The translations under genes were made by a program, and so were the position numbers. The notes below the pieces were generated by a model. It was not told where the DNA came from, did not search any database, and saw only the letters and a list, made by a program, of their open reading frames with translations. A stretch of 35,654 bases of DNA from Hypsibius dujardini (taxonomy: Eukaryota; Tardigrada; Eutardigrada; Parachela; Hypsibiidae): positions 1 through 35,654 of the forward strand of contig LRSR01003223.1 in the NCBI GenBank assembly GCA_001579985.1. The letters are read 5' to 3'. Below are positions 22,148 to 33,075 of this stretch, piece by piece (the first letter of the stretch is position 1; each line of letters opens with the position of its first letter).

Positions 22148-23103
22148 ATGTCGTCCTTGTTTTATTTTGCCATTCTGGTAAGGGATTTTTAATAATATCC
22201 ACGGGCACATCTCTGCTGTCGTCTGAATAGATTACTATGCTTATTTGCAGGCCGGCGTGATTTCCACCGGAAGAGCCGCAATTCAGACTACGAGCGTCAG
22301 TGGGTTCTACCGCATCGAGGTGCAGCTGGGTCATCTGGAAAATACTCTGGGATATCAGGCTAATGGGCAGTTTTGCGACGAAATGACGGCCTGTGATCCC
22401 GTTATTTATACCTCAATTGATGTGTAAGTTCCCTCCGAAGAAAGCACTTTTAATTAGAACCGACTTTGGTATTACTATTGTTATTTTTACGACTACGCTT
22501 ATACTTGTCACAGGGAAAAACCGCTGGCTCCCTGGCCGACGAAAACACCAACCGATCAGATAATGTTGACGTGGAGGAGAAACACCAACTCGTACGAAAT
22601 CAACCAGACCATCTACAAGGACATCTGCGGTGGCGGACTCAGTGTACGCACAATGAATCGATAACTGGCCGAATTTATTATTTTCATCAAATATATTAAA
22701 ATAAGAGGGTGGTGATTTTGTTCATAGAACGTAAACGCTCGCATCGAAGTGATGGACGAGGACTTCCTCGGAAAGTACGATCTGATCGAGCAGTTTGAGT
22801 GCAAATTCTTCCCGCCCATTGCTGACACCACCGCGACCGGTGACAGCCTGCAGGAATTATCCTACCGCGAGTTCACCCCTTTGAGTGAATGTCAGGCCAA
22901 GCATCAGCCTACAAAATTACGGTAACTTTTCCTTAAGATATCTCACGTTTCTCTTTAATGAGCTTTTCACATTTTTAATTTATTATTTTAACAGCCTCTT
23001 TTTCCGCTGGAGAGTCTATCCCATCGACATGGCCGAATGCGGAACGGATCCCAAACCCATCGCCAACGTTGTGCTCGTCGACAGGCAGACTTTAGCGCCG
23101 TAG
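22148..23103 (+). CDS. Secreted C2/MNNL-like cysteine protein, paralogue 1
   Basis: Exons 22148-22177, 22251-22423, 22514-22643, 22728-22921, 22995-23103 encode 211 residues, intron phases 0,2,0,2. Exon 1 with the start of exon 2 makes a signal peptide (MSSLFYFAILAGVISTGRA). Block 1 reads [13 protein letters not shown]...NGQFCD..TACDPVIY, then a hinge EKPLAPWP. Block 2 reads ARIEVMDEDF..KYDLIEQFECKF, and the last exon LFFRWRVYPIDMAECG. All features recur in the next two genes. Family unknown. The order (short beta-rich lead, Gly/Asn-Gly-xx-Cys-Asp, Cys-Asp-Pro, then xxEVxDxDxxxxxDLIxxF, then a xxRVYxxxxxxC end) recalls the MNNL/C2-like region of Notch ligands and the first strand of a DSL module, but no EGF repeats follow. 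Likely an extracellular ligand-like or matrix protein. Confidence 0.75.
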
Positions 23104-23631
23104 ACCTCAAACGTCTCTAATCCATTTGATACTAGTATACTCATATTTCATTATTTGGTAGATTATACGGCCTAGGCTTAAAGAATTGACCAGCGAAGAG
23201 TTTTTGTCGTTGATGTTTAATTATTTCTGGAGAAACAGAATACCGTTATCTGCTCCCCAATCAGATTGTACTAACAAATATGCTGCTTCTTGGACCAATG
23301 ACATGTGAACTATTTGAGATGCTAAACCACATGCTCATCTCCCCTCGACTATAAAAGTAGGCTGAATAAAACTCCTGTTGTATGACCCAGACACCGCCCT
23401 TTACTCTATCCGGTCAGCTGGATTAATGCGTATACAGAACGACCTGACAATTGAGAGATCCCCGATAACGCCACTTTTTCTCGCAGTTTGTGCCAGTTGC
23501 GCTCACAAATCACGCATGCAAGATAAGGCAGAAATTTGGAACGGCAACAAATGCCCTCAAAAGACTCCAAAACTTGTCCATTTCATTTAGATGCCTAATC
23601 AACATAAATTACACATACTTATTGATCGGCC
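23104..23631. other. Intergenic between paralogues 1 and 2
   Basis: Contains a TATA-like box (below) and an AATAAA near 23365 that could end paralogue 1. No further exon seen. Confidence 0.4.
23350..23357 (+). promoter_or_regulatory. TATA box candidate for paralogue 2
   Basis: TATAAAAG, a full consensus, lies 282 bp upstream of the paralogue 2 start codon and 247 bp past the paralogue 1 stop. It is the only such match noticed in this gap. It implies a separate promoter for this copy and a 5' untranslated region of about 250 nt. Confidence 0.4.
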
Positions 23632-24933
23632 ATGGCGTCGCAATTCTCCTTCCTTGTCCTTCACACTGTGTTATTAGTAAGAAAATAATATATAGAAATT
23701 CGTGCATTCGTAAAATCCCTTTTTCATCATTTCATGTACCGCGGCAATCATAATGCTCTTGAATGTTGTTTTTTCAGACTTATCTTAGCAGTACACTTGC
23801 AATGTATTCCGAGGGTTACTTTCGACTGGAGGTCCTCTTCACCCATTTCGACAACACAGACGGGAAGATTTTCAACGGGAAACGATGTGATGCCATGACG
23901 GCGTGTGACCCAATTATTTACGCCTATATTGATCTGTAAGATCCTTACAATAAATGTTCACAATTTTGGTTGCCCTTTTTATTGATCAATTTTAAATTTA
24001 TTTTTAACATGACAGGGAAGAACCTGCGGCTCCGTATCCAGGCAAGGCCAAGAGACTTCGGGATTTTCAACAGCTCGTCAGCGAAACGGGAAAAAACGTC
24101 ATCATCATGAATGCAAAAATGGTCAAGGATATGTGCATCCCTGTCTTGCTACACCAGCAAAAGGTCTTCTTAATTATTATTATAGGAGTTAATTTTAGAA
24201 GTCAAACGTTCATAGATTGGTGTGATTGAAACTAAATGTTTATTGCAATTCCTCATCAATCCTTACAGGCCGTAGCCGTGCGAGCGGAAGTGCGAGATCG
24301 GGACTATTTCACACCGGACGACCTCATCGACGAGTTCGACTGTCGCTTCAACTTTATCCCTAAGCCGGGGAGTCTGTTGGAGAGCGCGACCGGGACTTGG
24401 TCTTCCGTGCAGTCATGCCAAGCCATCAATCGGCCGAACAAGATCAGGTAAACTAGTACGAATGACTCCGCTTTATCTTTTTCTGATGGAACTATACTTA
24501 TAGCGATTTTCAAATTTTATTTCGCCAGTCAGGCTTTGAAAACGTTTATTTTAGCTTTGAAATAGCTCCGCCCCCTGATCTCAAAAAAAGATTCCGCTAA
24601 TGCTGATCGATTTAAAGTTGAATTTTGAGAGGGACAGTGCCAAAATCCTTTAAAATGAACCTTTTCCCGAAATTGAAGTTTTTATTCAGAATCAGGAAAG
24701 TGGAATCTTCCTGTGTATTATCGAATGTCAAATTCTACTAAAAAACTTTTCAGGCCTGAATGATGAATTAAATTTGAAAATCATTGCAATTATAGTTCCA
24801 TTAGAAAAGCATAAAGCGGAATCATTTTGCGTCTCGATTAAAACAATGAGATTGATGTTTTGTTGGCAGTTTGTCGTTCCGTTGGCGAGCTTACCCCATC
24901 ATGGCCTCGGACTGTGGCTACACCGTGGTCTGA
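23632..24933 (+). CDS. Secreted C2/MNNL-like cysteine protein, paralogue 2 (short)
   Basis: Exons 23632-23676, 23778-23935, 24016-24163, 24269-24447, 24870-24933 encode 197 residues with the same intron phases (0,2,0,2) as its neighbours. Signal peptide MASQFSFLVLHTVLL plus TYLSSTLA. Block 1: GYFRLEVLFTHFDN, FNGKRCDAMTACDPIIY, hinge EEPAAPYP. Block 2: VRAEVRDRDYFTPDDLIDEF then CRF, later SCQAINRP. The last exon reads LSFRWRAYPIMASDCGYTVV and stops, so this copy is the shortest and lacks the C-terminal extension of paralogue 3. The last intron (24448-24869) is largely an inverted-repeat element. The codons remain open throughout, so it looks intact. Confidence 0.75.
24455..24836. mobile_element. 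Long-palindrome MITE in the last intron of paralogue 2
   Basis: The left arm (actccgctttatctttttct, 24459 on) and right arm (reverse complement of 24774-24836, which contains taaagcggaatc and tatagttccatta) pair over more than 100 bp: gatggaactata, gattttcaaa, cattcaggc/cagtcaggc and agattccgct/agattccact all recur inverted. The centre is near 24640. There is no ORF of its own. It ends about 30 bp before the last exon. Confidence 0.7.
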
Positions 24934-25657
24934 CCATCTTAATTATGGCCGTTTTGTCGTTGGAGAACAGGGGCTTCCGCTAGTGTCTTTTTTGCACAAA
25001 AGTGTTCGATTTTGTACAGCCTCATTCTAATTTCAACTCCTCTTCAATTCAATTATTTTCATCATCCCATTCTTTTTTAAGACCCCGCCTTCGTAAGCTA
25101 CTGTAATTGAACGTGCATATGTGTATGCACCACGAGATTTTAGATTTTAGATTTTTTGCAGTTCGAAACGCGCGGCAAGAGGGAATTCCGCGCTCTAGTG
25201 TCCGTGTGAAGAAAGATAACAATCATCCATCGAACTGACTCAGTCGCATAGTATGCTGTAACAAATTCCATAGGTTCGTCGCTCGACGGAAGGGTCCGTG
25301 AAGCCCATCTGACTTGTGAGCCGTGGGCCGCTCTTGCGATTTATCAACTCCATCTCCCATTTGGTCTGAAGGTTCACCCAGGGAATGTAAGCAAGCGATG
25401 GCGGACTCGTATTTCTCCTCTTATTTCCTCTCATGACTGCTCATTTAGCCTTATGACTCCAGTCTGTCTGGAATGTTCCAATAACAATAAAAGAGCTCGT
25501 GCGTTCAAAACTACACTACAATTTCCGACCTCATAGGGGCTTCCGCTCATTTTTCCGTTCTGCATTGAAGTTTATACCCAAAGACCCCATTTTTCCCGTG
25601 AAAGACAAATCTTGCAATTTCTTTCACTACGTACCATTGTCATATTTCCAGTCCATA
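24934..25657. other. Intergenic between paralogues 2 and 3
   Basis: Contains short ttttagattttagatttt repeats near 25137. A minus-strand open frame (25434-25240; reads LAYIPWVNLQTKWEMELINR) could be a fragment of a mobile-element ORF, but has no start or splice context. Confidence 0.35.
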
Positions 25658-26941
25658 ATGGAAGACCGACGCTGGGCCTTGCGTCTGATTCTGTTGCAGG
25701 TATTGCCATTGTTGTAATTTGTATTTTTTTTATAAATTTCGTTTGATTGTTTTTATTGACTTTATTGTTTCTGTTGTTTAATTTGTTTTTTATATACTTT
25801 GTTGTTCGGTCAAAGACTTTAACTGCTCAGAACACAGTGCACGGATTGGGATGATAATCATAGGGAATTACTCTTATTTACCTATGACTTTCAGTGCTGC
25901 TTTGTGATGGTCCACTGTCAAAACTGGGACCCCAACTTTTATCGCATTGAAGTGCAGCTGGAACGGTTCGAGGGCGGAAGGATCCACAACGGAAAATACT
26001 GCGACACCTTCACCAAGTGCGATCCGATGATCTATACGGCCTTTGACCTGTAAGCTCTGCATAATTTAACTGAGCAAAATAATCATCGATTTAATAAAAA
26101 AAGCCATCGTGCAAACTTCTCTACAATTGAAGGGACGCGGAAATTAAAGTTTTTTAATTATGCTTGTTCTCTGATTAAATTTATTTTAATGGCAAAATTT
26201 ATTGAACCCTCCTGTCAGCAATTCAAGTCAAATTTAAGCAAATCAACAACAGGATTCATGACTTAAAACAACACTTTGCATCGCGACGATGTCTTAAAAT
26301 TTTAAATCAATTCAAACGCCTGTGTTTCATCAATGGCAGTTGTCTGAAATATTATGGAGACACCCTTGATAGTCAACAAATTGGTTCTTGCAGAGACAGA
26401 CCATTTGCCACTTACCCGGGATCCGTGACTAATCCGCAGGAGTTCAAGAAGGTTTTCGAGGCGGAGAACCTGGACGTCATCAACATGGGAACGCTGCTCA
26501 CGAAGAACATCTGCGACCGCCGACATTTGCCAAATGTAATGGGTTATTTATCCTCTCAACTATGAATGGGTCAAATGACTCGTACAGGTCGTTGCGTTTT
26601 TGTTTCGTCTAAAAGTAGTTCGCCTTCTTTTTCTGTAGCAAGTGACTCTTAGAGTGGAGATCCTGGATTACGACTATTTTACAGCCAAAGACTTAATCGA
26701 CAACTTGGATTGTACCTTCCGTTTCGCTCCGACGGAGAGAGATATGATGTCGTGGTCAGGCACGGAGAGTTGCCGGGCCATGAGACGTCCTGGCCAGACT
26801 AGGTAAATTTTGCTGTTAGTTTGCCTGCTTCTCTGTTTCTTTGTCTGTCTCTTTGTCTATCTGTCTGTCTGCTTGTCTGTTTGCCTGTCTGTCTGTTCGT
26901 CTGTCTATGTATCTGTTTGTTTGCCTGCCTGCCCGCCTGAC

Positions 26942-26997
<56 letters not shown>

Positions 26998-27538
26998 GGT
27001 CGGTCGGTCTGTCTGTCTGTCTGTCTGTCTGCCTGTCTGCCTGTCTGTCACTGGGCCTCTTCAATCTATTGGTTTTGCTTTGTTTTGTGCACACACTAAG
27101 GGTTATCACATTTAGTGCAGTAATTTTATTCTCAGGCTGTTCTTCAAATGGCGTATCTTTCCTATCCATTCCGGTGAGTGTCACACCTCTGGCATCCTCT
27201 CTGCGGTCCCAATAACGTCTACATCCACTACAACTACCAGTACCACAACAAGTACCTCAACGTCTACCACAAGCACTCCGACAACTACTACAACCGCAAC
27301 TACGACTGAGGAGCCAACCCAACCTACCACCACAACGGAGGAATGGACTCCTCCTCCGCCGTCCGATGAGGTTCTACGAATTTCCGAAATTATTAATGTG
27401 ACGGCTGACGAAAGCGACGGATTAGAACTGGAGGAGACCACCGCTACGGCGGACTCACAATACTCCCAGGCCCCCGATGAAGATTATAACCTGTCTCAAG
27501 TCCGCAACAACGTCTTCTATGAAACGCTCGAAAATTAG
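25658..27538 (+). CDS. Secreted C2/MNNL-like cysteine protein, paralogue 3 with mucin-like tail
   Basis: Exons 25658-25699, 25895-26049, 26394-26535, 26639-26802, 27136-27538 encode 301 residues, intron phases 0,2,0,2. Signal peptide [14 protein letters not shown] plus CCFVMVHC (less typical than in the other copies). Block 1: [32 protein letters not shown], hinge DRPFATYP. Block 2: [20 protein letters not shown] then DCTF, later SCRAMRRP. The last exon starts [19 protein letters not shown] like the others, but then runs into about 50 residues of Thr/Ser/Pro (an O-glycosylation-type stalk) and an acidic 65-residue end ([19 protein letters not shown]) with no TM or GPI signal. A secreted, possibly mucin-like product is inferred. 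Intron 4 holds a long (GTCT)n array. Confidence 0.75.
26820..27055. repeat. (GTCT)n simple repeat in intron 4 of paralogue 3
   Basis: Tetranucleotide array with a perfect core of about 55 bp (26941-26997), gtcg variants at 26996-27008 and flanking gcct/gttt variants. Confidence 0.95.
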
Positions 27539-28002
27539 GCTTTAAAAACTTTCTGTTCTGCCTTACGAGTTTTGTACAAATCTTACAGTCATAGCACTGA
27601 TTTTCCCAAGTACAGTTTCTGCAGCTATGCGTTGAAAACGGAACGTAACGTAACGGATGGAGGATCTTCGTGCTTTGATAATCTTTAGTGATTGTAATTG
27701 TTCTTCGTTCAATTTTTATTTTCCTAAACACATCAAGTTTTATCGTGCGAAGCCAGTAATTTTTTCCCATTTGTTCCCTTGTTCGTTTTTCAACAGGAAC
27801 AGATTTCGCAGTTTCTATGCAATGTTATTGGAAAAATACTGGAAAAACGAGCTGATGGAACGAAACTGAAATATCGATCAAACAAAAATCCCTACAATTT
27901 TAGAACATTGTATGCATATATCGAATGAAGCAAACTATTGTACAAACAAAGGCACAATTAGGTGAACGAATGAACGAACAAATGGACCATTTCAGTTTAT
28001 TT
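27539..28002. other. Convergent intergenic gap between the two tandem clusters
   Basis: Separates the last + strand gene from the first - strand gene and must hold both 3' ends. An AATAAA on the minus strand (28001-27996) begins two bases beyond the tetraspan stop codon. No + strand AATAAA was seen close to the paralogue 3 stop. Confidence 0.5.
27996..28001 (-). terminator. Poly(A) signal of tetraspan gene 1
   Basis: AATAAA immediately after the TGA (28005-28003), which implies an extremely short 3' untranslated region. Confidence 0.5.
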
Positions 28003-29022
28003 TCAGTAGAGACAGTTTCTTCGATAGCGCAGTACCACCCAGATGCAAACAGCCTGTAAACAAATGTCAAATTCACCACAATAGTTGTTCTCGTTTCATT
28101 GAAGGCGGAGCGGCAGTATTTTTGAATGCTCACTTGAATGAGGAGAAATATGAATCCCACGGACACAGTGTACGTAGCATATCCCTGCGAACAAGTATAT
28201 ACGCTCAGATGAAGGGTCGAATATTGCCCAAAATGGAATTACAAAAAATGTGGAATAGTACTTACTCCGTATAAGTTGTAGTTGACGATGACAAAGAGGT
28301 CAAAGCCGATGGAAGACACGGCGAAAATTAGGTAAATCACAATTAGCACTAACCAGGCCACAAAGTAACTCGAATTTCGCTGGAAAAAATAAAACCCTTT
28401 GCTTGGATTATCGATTTTGAATGCGTTCAATCAATCAGCGGACCTTTCGCAATCCGAAGAGGAGAACGATCCCGGCAGCCAGTAGAAGAACTCCCGCAGT
28501 CAATCCCAAACCGGCTAAAGTGTCGGCGTAGCTCAACTGAAAGTTCGGCCCGGCAAAGTAACCGCTATTGATGAGGTTGATAATTCCGACCACCTAAATC
28601 ACAGCGAACTTCCACATTAAACAGTCATTAAATACTACTACATTAAATACTTTGAGTACTTTATAAATTCTTGAAGAAATACGATTCAATTACACAGAAA
28701 ATCAAAAAGCATAGCTAAATACTGGAACATCACTGCTACACAGAATTCTGTTGTTTGGGTTATTTTAACATGACATTACTCAATCACAATTTTATCGCAT
28801 TCAGACATGATTAGTGATCCTTTCATTATAGACAAATTGTGATTGGAAATTTGCTAAACTGTCTTCATTTATATTTTATTTTATCTTTTTGAATTTAGTT
28901 TACTCTATGAAAATGAAAGTTTAATGTAATAAAATGTGAAGACAGTTCATATCACTTACAATGTTATAAGCCGCTACCCATTGAACTCGACCCCGGGGAC
29001 CGCAACAGCTAAGGTCTTCCAT
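28003..29022 (-). CDS. Four-transmembrane protein, tandem copy 1
   Basis: Exons 29022-28960, 28593-28444, 28379-28266, 28184-28134, 28053-28003; every intron is phase 0; 142 residues. Start MEDLSCCGPRGRVQWVAAYN, TM1 continuing VVGIINLI; TM2 LAGLGLTAGVLLLAAGIVLL; TM3 FVAWLVLIVIYLIFAVSSIG; TM4 VSVGFIFLLIQ split by the last intron and completed by AVCIWVVLRYRR in a 17-codon exon. Both ends are cytosolic by the positive-inside rule. The N-terminal CC..R..V.WV motif and small four-helix layout resemble MARVEL/DUF4728-like tetraspan families, but I cannot assign a family. It is the first of three tandem relatives on this strand. Confidence 0.8.
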
Positions 29023-30373
29023 TTTATCTCAGCGAATTTGGCTCTGTTTTCAGTGGATAAATGTAAGACCACGTAAGTCGCGAAATTGTGACATTACCGT
29101 TTCATCGACTAGTCAGTAAATGCAGGAAGCGTAAGGAGCTCAACCAGACGTATCCTTCTTCATATCCGACCTCGCCGAATAGAAAGGTCGTAAAATTTTG
29201 CCTCAACAATCATATCGCTAGGCATACAGACCCGCCAGATAATGCCCGCCAGATTGTGAATTTTGTTGCGATATCTCGCTCTTCTCTCATAAATCATTAC
29301 TTGCCGGGACAATATTCATGTGAAGCATCGCCTCCTCACTACAAACACACACACACTTGTGGTCGTACACAAAAAGTCAGAGTAAACTGAAATCTAAATT
29401 AATTAACTCACCTTTTTGGATACAAAACGGCATATAGCGGTATGAAGCGTCCGGGATGCAAGGGGAATTGAATTAAGTGCATGGAACTGCAGACGGGGCG
29501 CTCGATATCAACTAATTAAGTCTACAGTATTTGTTTATGGTCAAGTCGCTAAAAAACTTTATTTGGTCTATTAATTCATGGTTCAAGTGGTTAATAATTT
29601 ATTTAATTTAATTTAATTTAATTAATAAAGTCCAAGGAAAAGGACTTGTCGTTCAAGGACAAATAAATTTTTTTAAAGAAAACGACTTGTCTAAGGAAAA
29701 GAAGAAGGTGAAGTGTTAAGGGATAGAAAATATATCCTGAGCCAGTTAGTCATTTCTTACGGTCTAAAGAAAGTCAGTAGCAATATCCGAACATTGCAGA
29801 TTAGCTTATATATATACTGGAATAAACTTTTCTTGATTGACCATGCAGAATTCAATTTCGAGCCGAGGGGCGTCAGCCAAATATTTTCTGTGATCCGGGC
29901 GGAGCCATAAGCGAATCTTTTTAAACGTCACAAGACAAGTTTATCCCTTTTAAAAGCGCACATAGCTCCGCCCCTTGAGCTCCAAAAAAATAGTTCGTTA
30001 ACGTGAATCACTTAAAACTGCATTCTAGATGGACAAGTTGCAAGAGAAGTTTATTTCGATACGTATTCTGGCTGGCATGATTACGGGAATTAATCGCAAG
30101 TCTCTACAGGCTGCAAAGGAGTGTGCCTCGCATACAAACAGACAACGTAATAAAACATTAAAAGTACGCACCGAAAGAGGACCCAGATGAAAACAGATCA
30201 GGTTTACCGCCAGTTTTGAAAAAGTTTGTGGCGTATCCACCTTCAGCTAGAACCATATTCCGTTGTTCCTCATTATTCTACTGGTTACAATTACTGATTA
30301 CTACATACAATCAGATTGTACAGCTAAAACACATTCAACTGATACAGATTTCTTTTGGAGACCACAATGCCCT
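29023..30373. other. Intergenic between tetraspan copies 1 and 2
   Basis: AT-rich. Holds a (TTTAA)n tract near 29595-29625 and a dispersed repeat (29890-30030). A plus-strand open frame (29088-29390) has no context. The promoter of copy 1 is expected just after 29022. Confidence 0.4.
29890..30030. repeat. Dispersed repeat related to the 24.5-kb element
   Basis: catagctccgccccttgag (29960 on) with cttaaaactgcattcta matches aatagctccgccccctgat (about 24561) with tttaaagttgaatttt in the paralogue 2 intron. Here GGGCGGAGC (29897-29905) and GCTCCGCCC (29965-29973) also form an inverted pair. Confidence 0.55.
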
Positions 30374-32615
30374 TCACATATGATATAAGGGAGAGTAATG
30401 GTAACTGATGACCGTCAGCAGACAAGGCATCTACAACAAACACAAGAGGCCGCATCATTAATAATCTTATTGAAAAACGTAAAATCGAATCAAAATCGAG
30501 TCCCTTTTTTATTTGAAATTCATTTGATTCTCATTTGATTCATAGTCGGAGTTTTTTAGTAATTTCTGGTCACTTGTGCGACCTTGCTTTGTTTGCTGTT
30601 TTGGTAGGTAACAAGGAGATAAGATAACAATGAGAGATTAATGTACATTATCAAATTTTTGAAAATAATTTTAATGGTATATTTAACATTCTCATAAATA
30701 CTTTAAACAGAAGATTCTCATAAGCACTGGGGAGCACTGCAACTACATAACAAAAACGTGCTAAAACAGTGACAAATTGGAGAAATGTTTTAATTCCCAT
30801 CAAATCAAAGCAAAATTAAATGATAAAATTACTTTCAAAATCAAATCAAATCAAACCCCAAATAAAATTAAGCTAATTGCGCCAGTTTGACATTTGATGC
30901 CATCCTTTGATGTCGCCATGATGGCAAACAATTTGATTAGCATTGGCGTAAATTAATATAGGAACTTAGAAAATTGAAGCTCTTACCTGGAGGACGAAAT
31001 TAACGGCACATCCCGCCAAAAGACTATCGGCATAAGGTTGCTGTAATACGGCAGAGGTGATTGCGTATATCCCCTTTGATTAAAATTCCAACAGGCCATA
31101 AAGAACCCAAGTAAACATGAAAGAAATACGAAGCCTCACCGTGTAGCGGGAAGAAGTATAAATGTATCCCACGTATCCCAGAAATGCAATGTTGAGAGCC
31201 ACGTAAAAACCAAACAGCACGTACCAAACGGTAAACAGTGCGGGGGCTCTCTGTTAAATAAAATGGCTCTTGTCGTTCTTTGGGGTGGTATCGAGATGTT
31301 GAAATAGTGCCTTACATGGGACAGAGCAATGGCCAGGCAGACTCCTGCAGTGATCATGAGGCTCCCGACCGCGATGGTCAGTCCAGCGAAAGTTTTTATA
31401 ATCTCGTTTTGTGGGGTGGCAAGCTGAGCGCCGAATACCACACTGGCGATTCCAAACAACTAAAAAATTATGCACAATATTACAGGCTTGATTGCATACA
31501 TTTTATTGACCGAATTGATTAAATTTGACACAAAAATTTAGATAAATTGACAGTTTACAGATGCACCATTTCATTTGCAGACAAAACACAAATACAACAC
31601 ATTGTTTCAATACATTTATATATGTTACTGTTTTTTGGGCGAACTGTTTTTATGGAATAGTCCTCAAAAATCCTTTTTTTTCGAGACTCTCACGCAAAAA
31701 ACAACCCCGGCTTATGAATGTTGAAATTTAAGCATGGCAAGTGGCATGTGGCAACAATGTGTATCCCCTCTCGTGTGTTCATGGTGCCGACATTGTTCCG
31801 ACCGATGCTTGTCAGCAAGTCTGTGTGACCGTCCGTCCACCAGTAGTCGCTCTGTGTCTGTGAACTCCTCATCCACCCACTCACTTATCCGTGCTTCCAT
31901 CCACCGGTCGGCAGTTTCCGGTTCGTGTCAGCTAATCCTTTCGTTCGTTCGTCCTTCCGTCGATCTGTTCGTTCGTGCGATCATCCATCGGCTTGTCGTC
32001 GGTTCGCCTGTCCACCTGCATGTCCGTCTGTTTGTCCGTCCGTGGGATCCGCCGTTCATCTGTCCGTTTGTCCATTCCGTCCGTCCGAACGTCCGAACGT
32101 CCGAACGTCCGAACGTTCGTTCCTTGATTGACTTTTCATCCAGTCAACCTCTGCACACCATTTGTGAAACTATCCGTTTGGTATTCAGACCAGCCGCCCA
32201 AATCCGTTCATTGTTGTGTATATTAATTATTCTGCTAGTTACCGACGAACGGATCACAAACATTTGCCACGTGCCGCTTGCCATACTTTAACTTTTAGTC
32301 TCCAAAACATCCGTGTTTTTGGAGACTATTTCTAAAAAATTCGGTTCGCCAAACAGAAAACGGTCACACTCGTACAATAATAAATCCAATGACCCATTTG
32401 ACACGCGCTCGAACTCCGCAGCATCCCTCGCGTTTAAGGATGACGGTGGTATGGACGGTGTGGTTCGCCGGCGGCTGCGGCTGCTGCTGTACATGGACGT
32501 GCACCGATGTTTGAGGAGGAGGATAGGGCGATTGCTGGGCGTATTGCGGTGGCTGTGCCAGCGGGTATTGCGGGATAGGGTAATTAGGATCCGTCGGGTA
32601 CTGCTCTAGATTCAT
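30374..32615 (-). CDS. Four-transmembrane protein with Pro/Gln-rich N-terminus, copy 2
   Basis: Exons 32615-32376, 31459-31316, 31250-31140, 31040-30987, 30430-30374; all junctions phase 0; about 201 residues. An earlier in-frame ATG at 32624 adds three residues. The N-terminal ~60 residues are Pro/Gln/Tyr-rich (YPLAQPPQYAQQSPYPPP) and absent from copy 1; then GCCGVRARVKWVIGFII matches the copy 1 start. TM2 TIAVGSLMITAGVCLAIAL; TM3 ALFTVWYVLFGFYVALNIAF ending LGYVGYIY; TM4 ADSLLAGCAVNFVLQ completed by MPCLLTVISYHYSPLYHM in the last exon. Exon 4 could instead start at 31073 (11 more codons), but the shorter form matches the paralogues. Intron 1 carries a ~725-bp inverted-repeat element. Confidence 0.75.
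30490..30860. repeat. Degenerate (ATCAA)/(TTGAT) repeats
   Basis: Short runs such as caaatcaaatcaaa (about 30842) and atttgattctcatttgatt (about 30522) occur in both orientations within the last intron of tetraspan copy 2. Possible weak foldback; not further classifiable. Confidence 0.35.
31631..32355. mobile_element. Non-autonomous inverted-repeat element, copy A
   Basis: The left end (ttttttgggcgaactg..., tagtcctcaaaaatcc, gcatggcaagtggcatgtgg to about 31757) is repeated inverted at the right (tttgccacgtgccgcttgcc from 32262, ttggagactatttct, ttcggttcgccaaac to about 32355). The core (31760-32260) is pyrimidine-rich with cgtccgtccgaacgtccgaa repeats near 32080-32115 and no element protein. 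The right end stops about 20 bp inside intron 1 of tetraspan copy 2. Confidence 0.7.
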
Positions 32616-33075
32616 TTTCGTCATTGTTATAATTAGAATGACCGGCAATGCACGAACTTGGGCACAAGTGTGAAAGAAGGAGTAAGCCTCAGTCGCTCAC
32701 CAGGCCTGGACTGGTGTGGTACTTCAGGAAAGATGAAGGTACTTAGCTGACGCGCCAAATTTCGCGCAAGCCCCGCAGCTGACTATGAGCTATTGCAAGT
32801 GAAGGCACAAGTCAAGTGTAGCGAGTTTGCTTGAAACCCGATTTATCTCCTGGTAAGAACAAACAAATAACTGAAAAAGGGCGCTTGAATTTGCGATGCC
32901 CGGCACCCACCAGACGGCGCAATCTGGTTAGAGCTCTATTCAGCAACAAACGTTTGTTTAATCTTGAGGTTGGTACTGCCTACAAAAATACTTCATTTTA
33001 GGGACATTGCAAAAAAACTAACCACGGTCTTTGACCCATCCGGATAAGGTCAAGTCACAAACGTATGCAACCGGA
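32616..33075. other. Intergenic, 5' flank of tetraspan copy 2
   Basis: No exon or repeat recognised. The promoter of copy 2 is expected here. Confidence 0.4.

Noticed and set aside
31734-32291. 185-codon + strand ORF rich in Val/Arg/Pro/Ser
   Set aside because: It lies wholly within the core of inverted-repeat element copy A, is made of gtccgtc-type repeats, and shows no protein domain.
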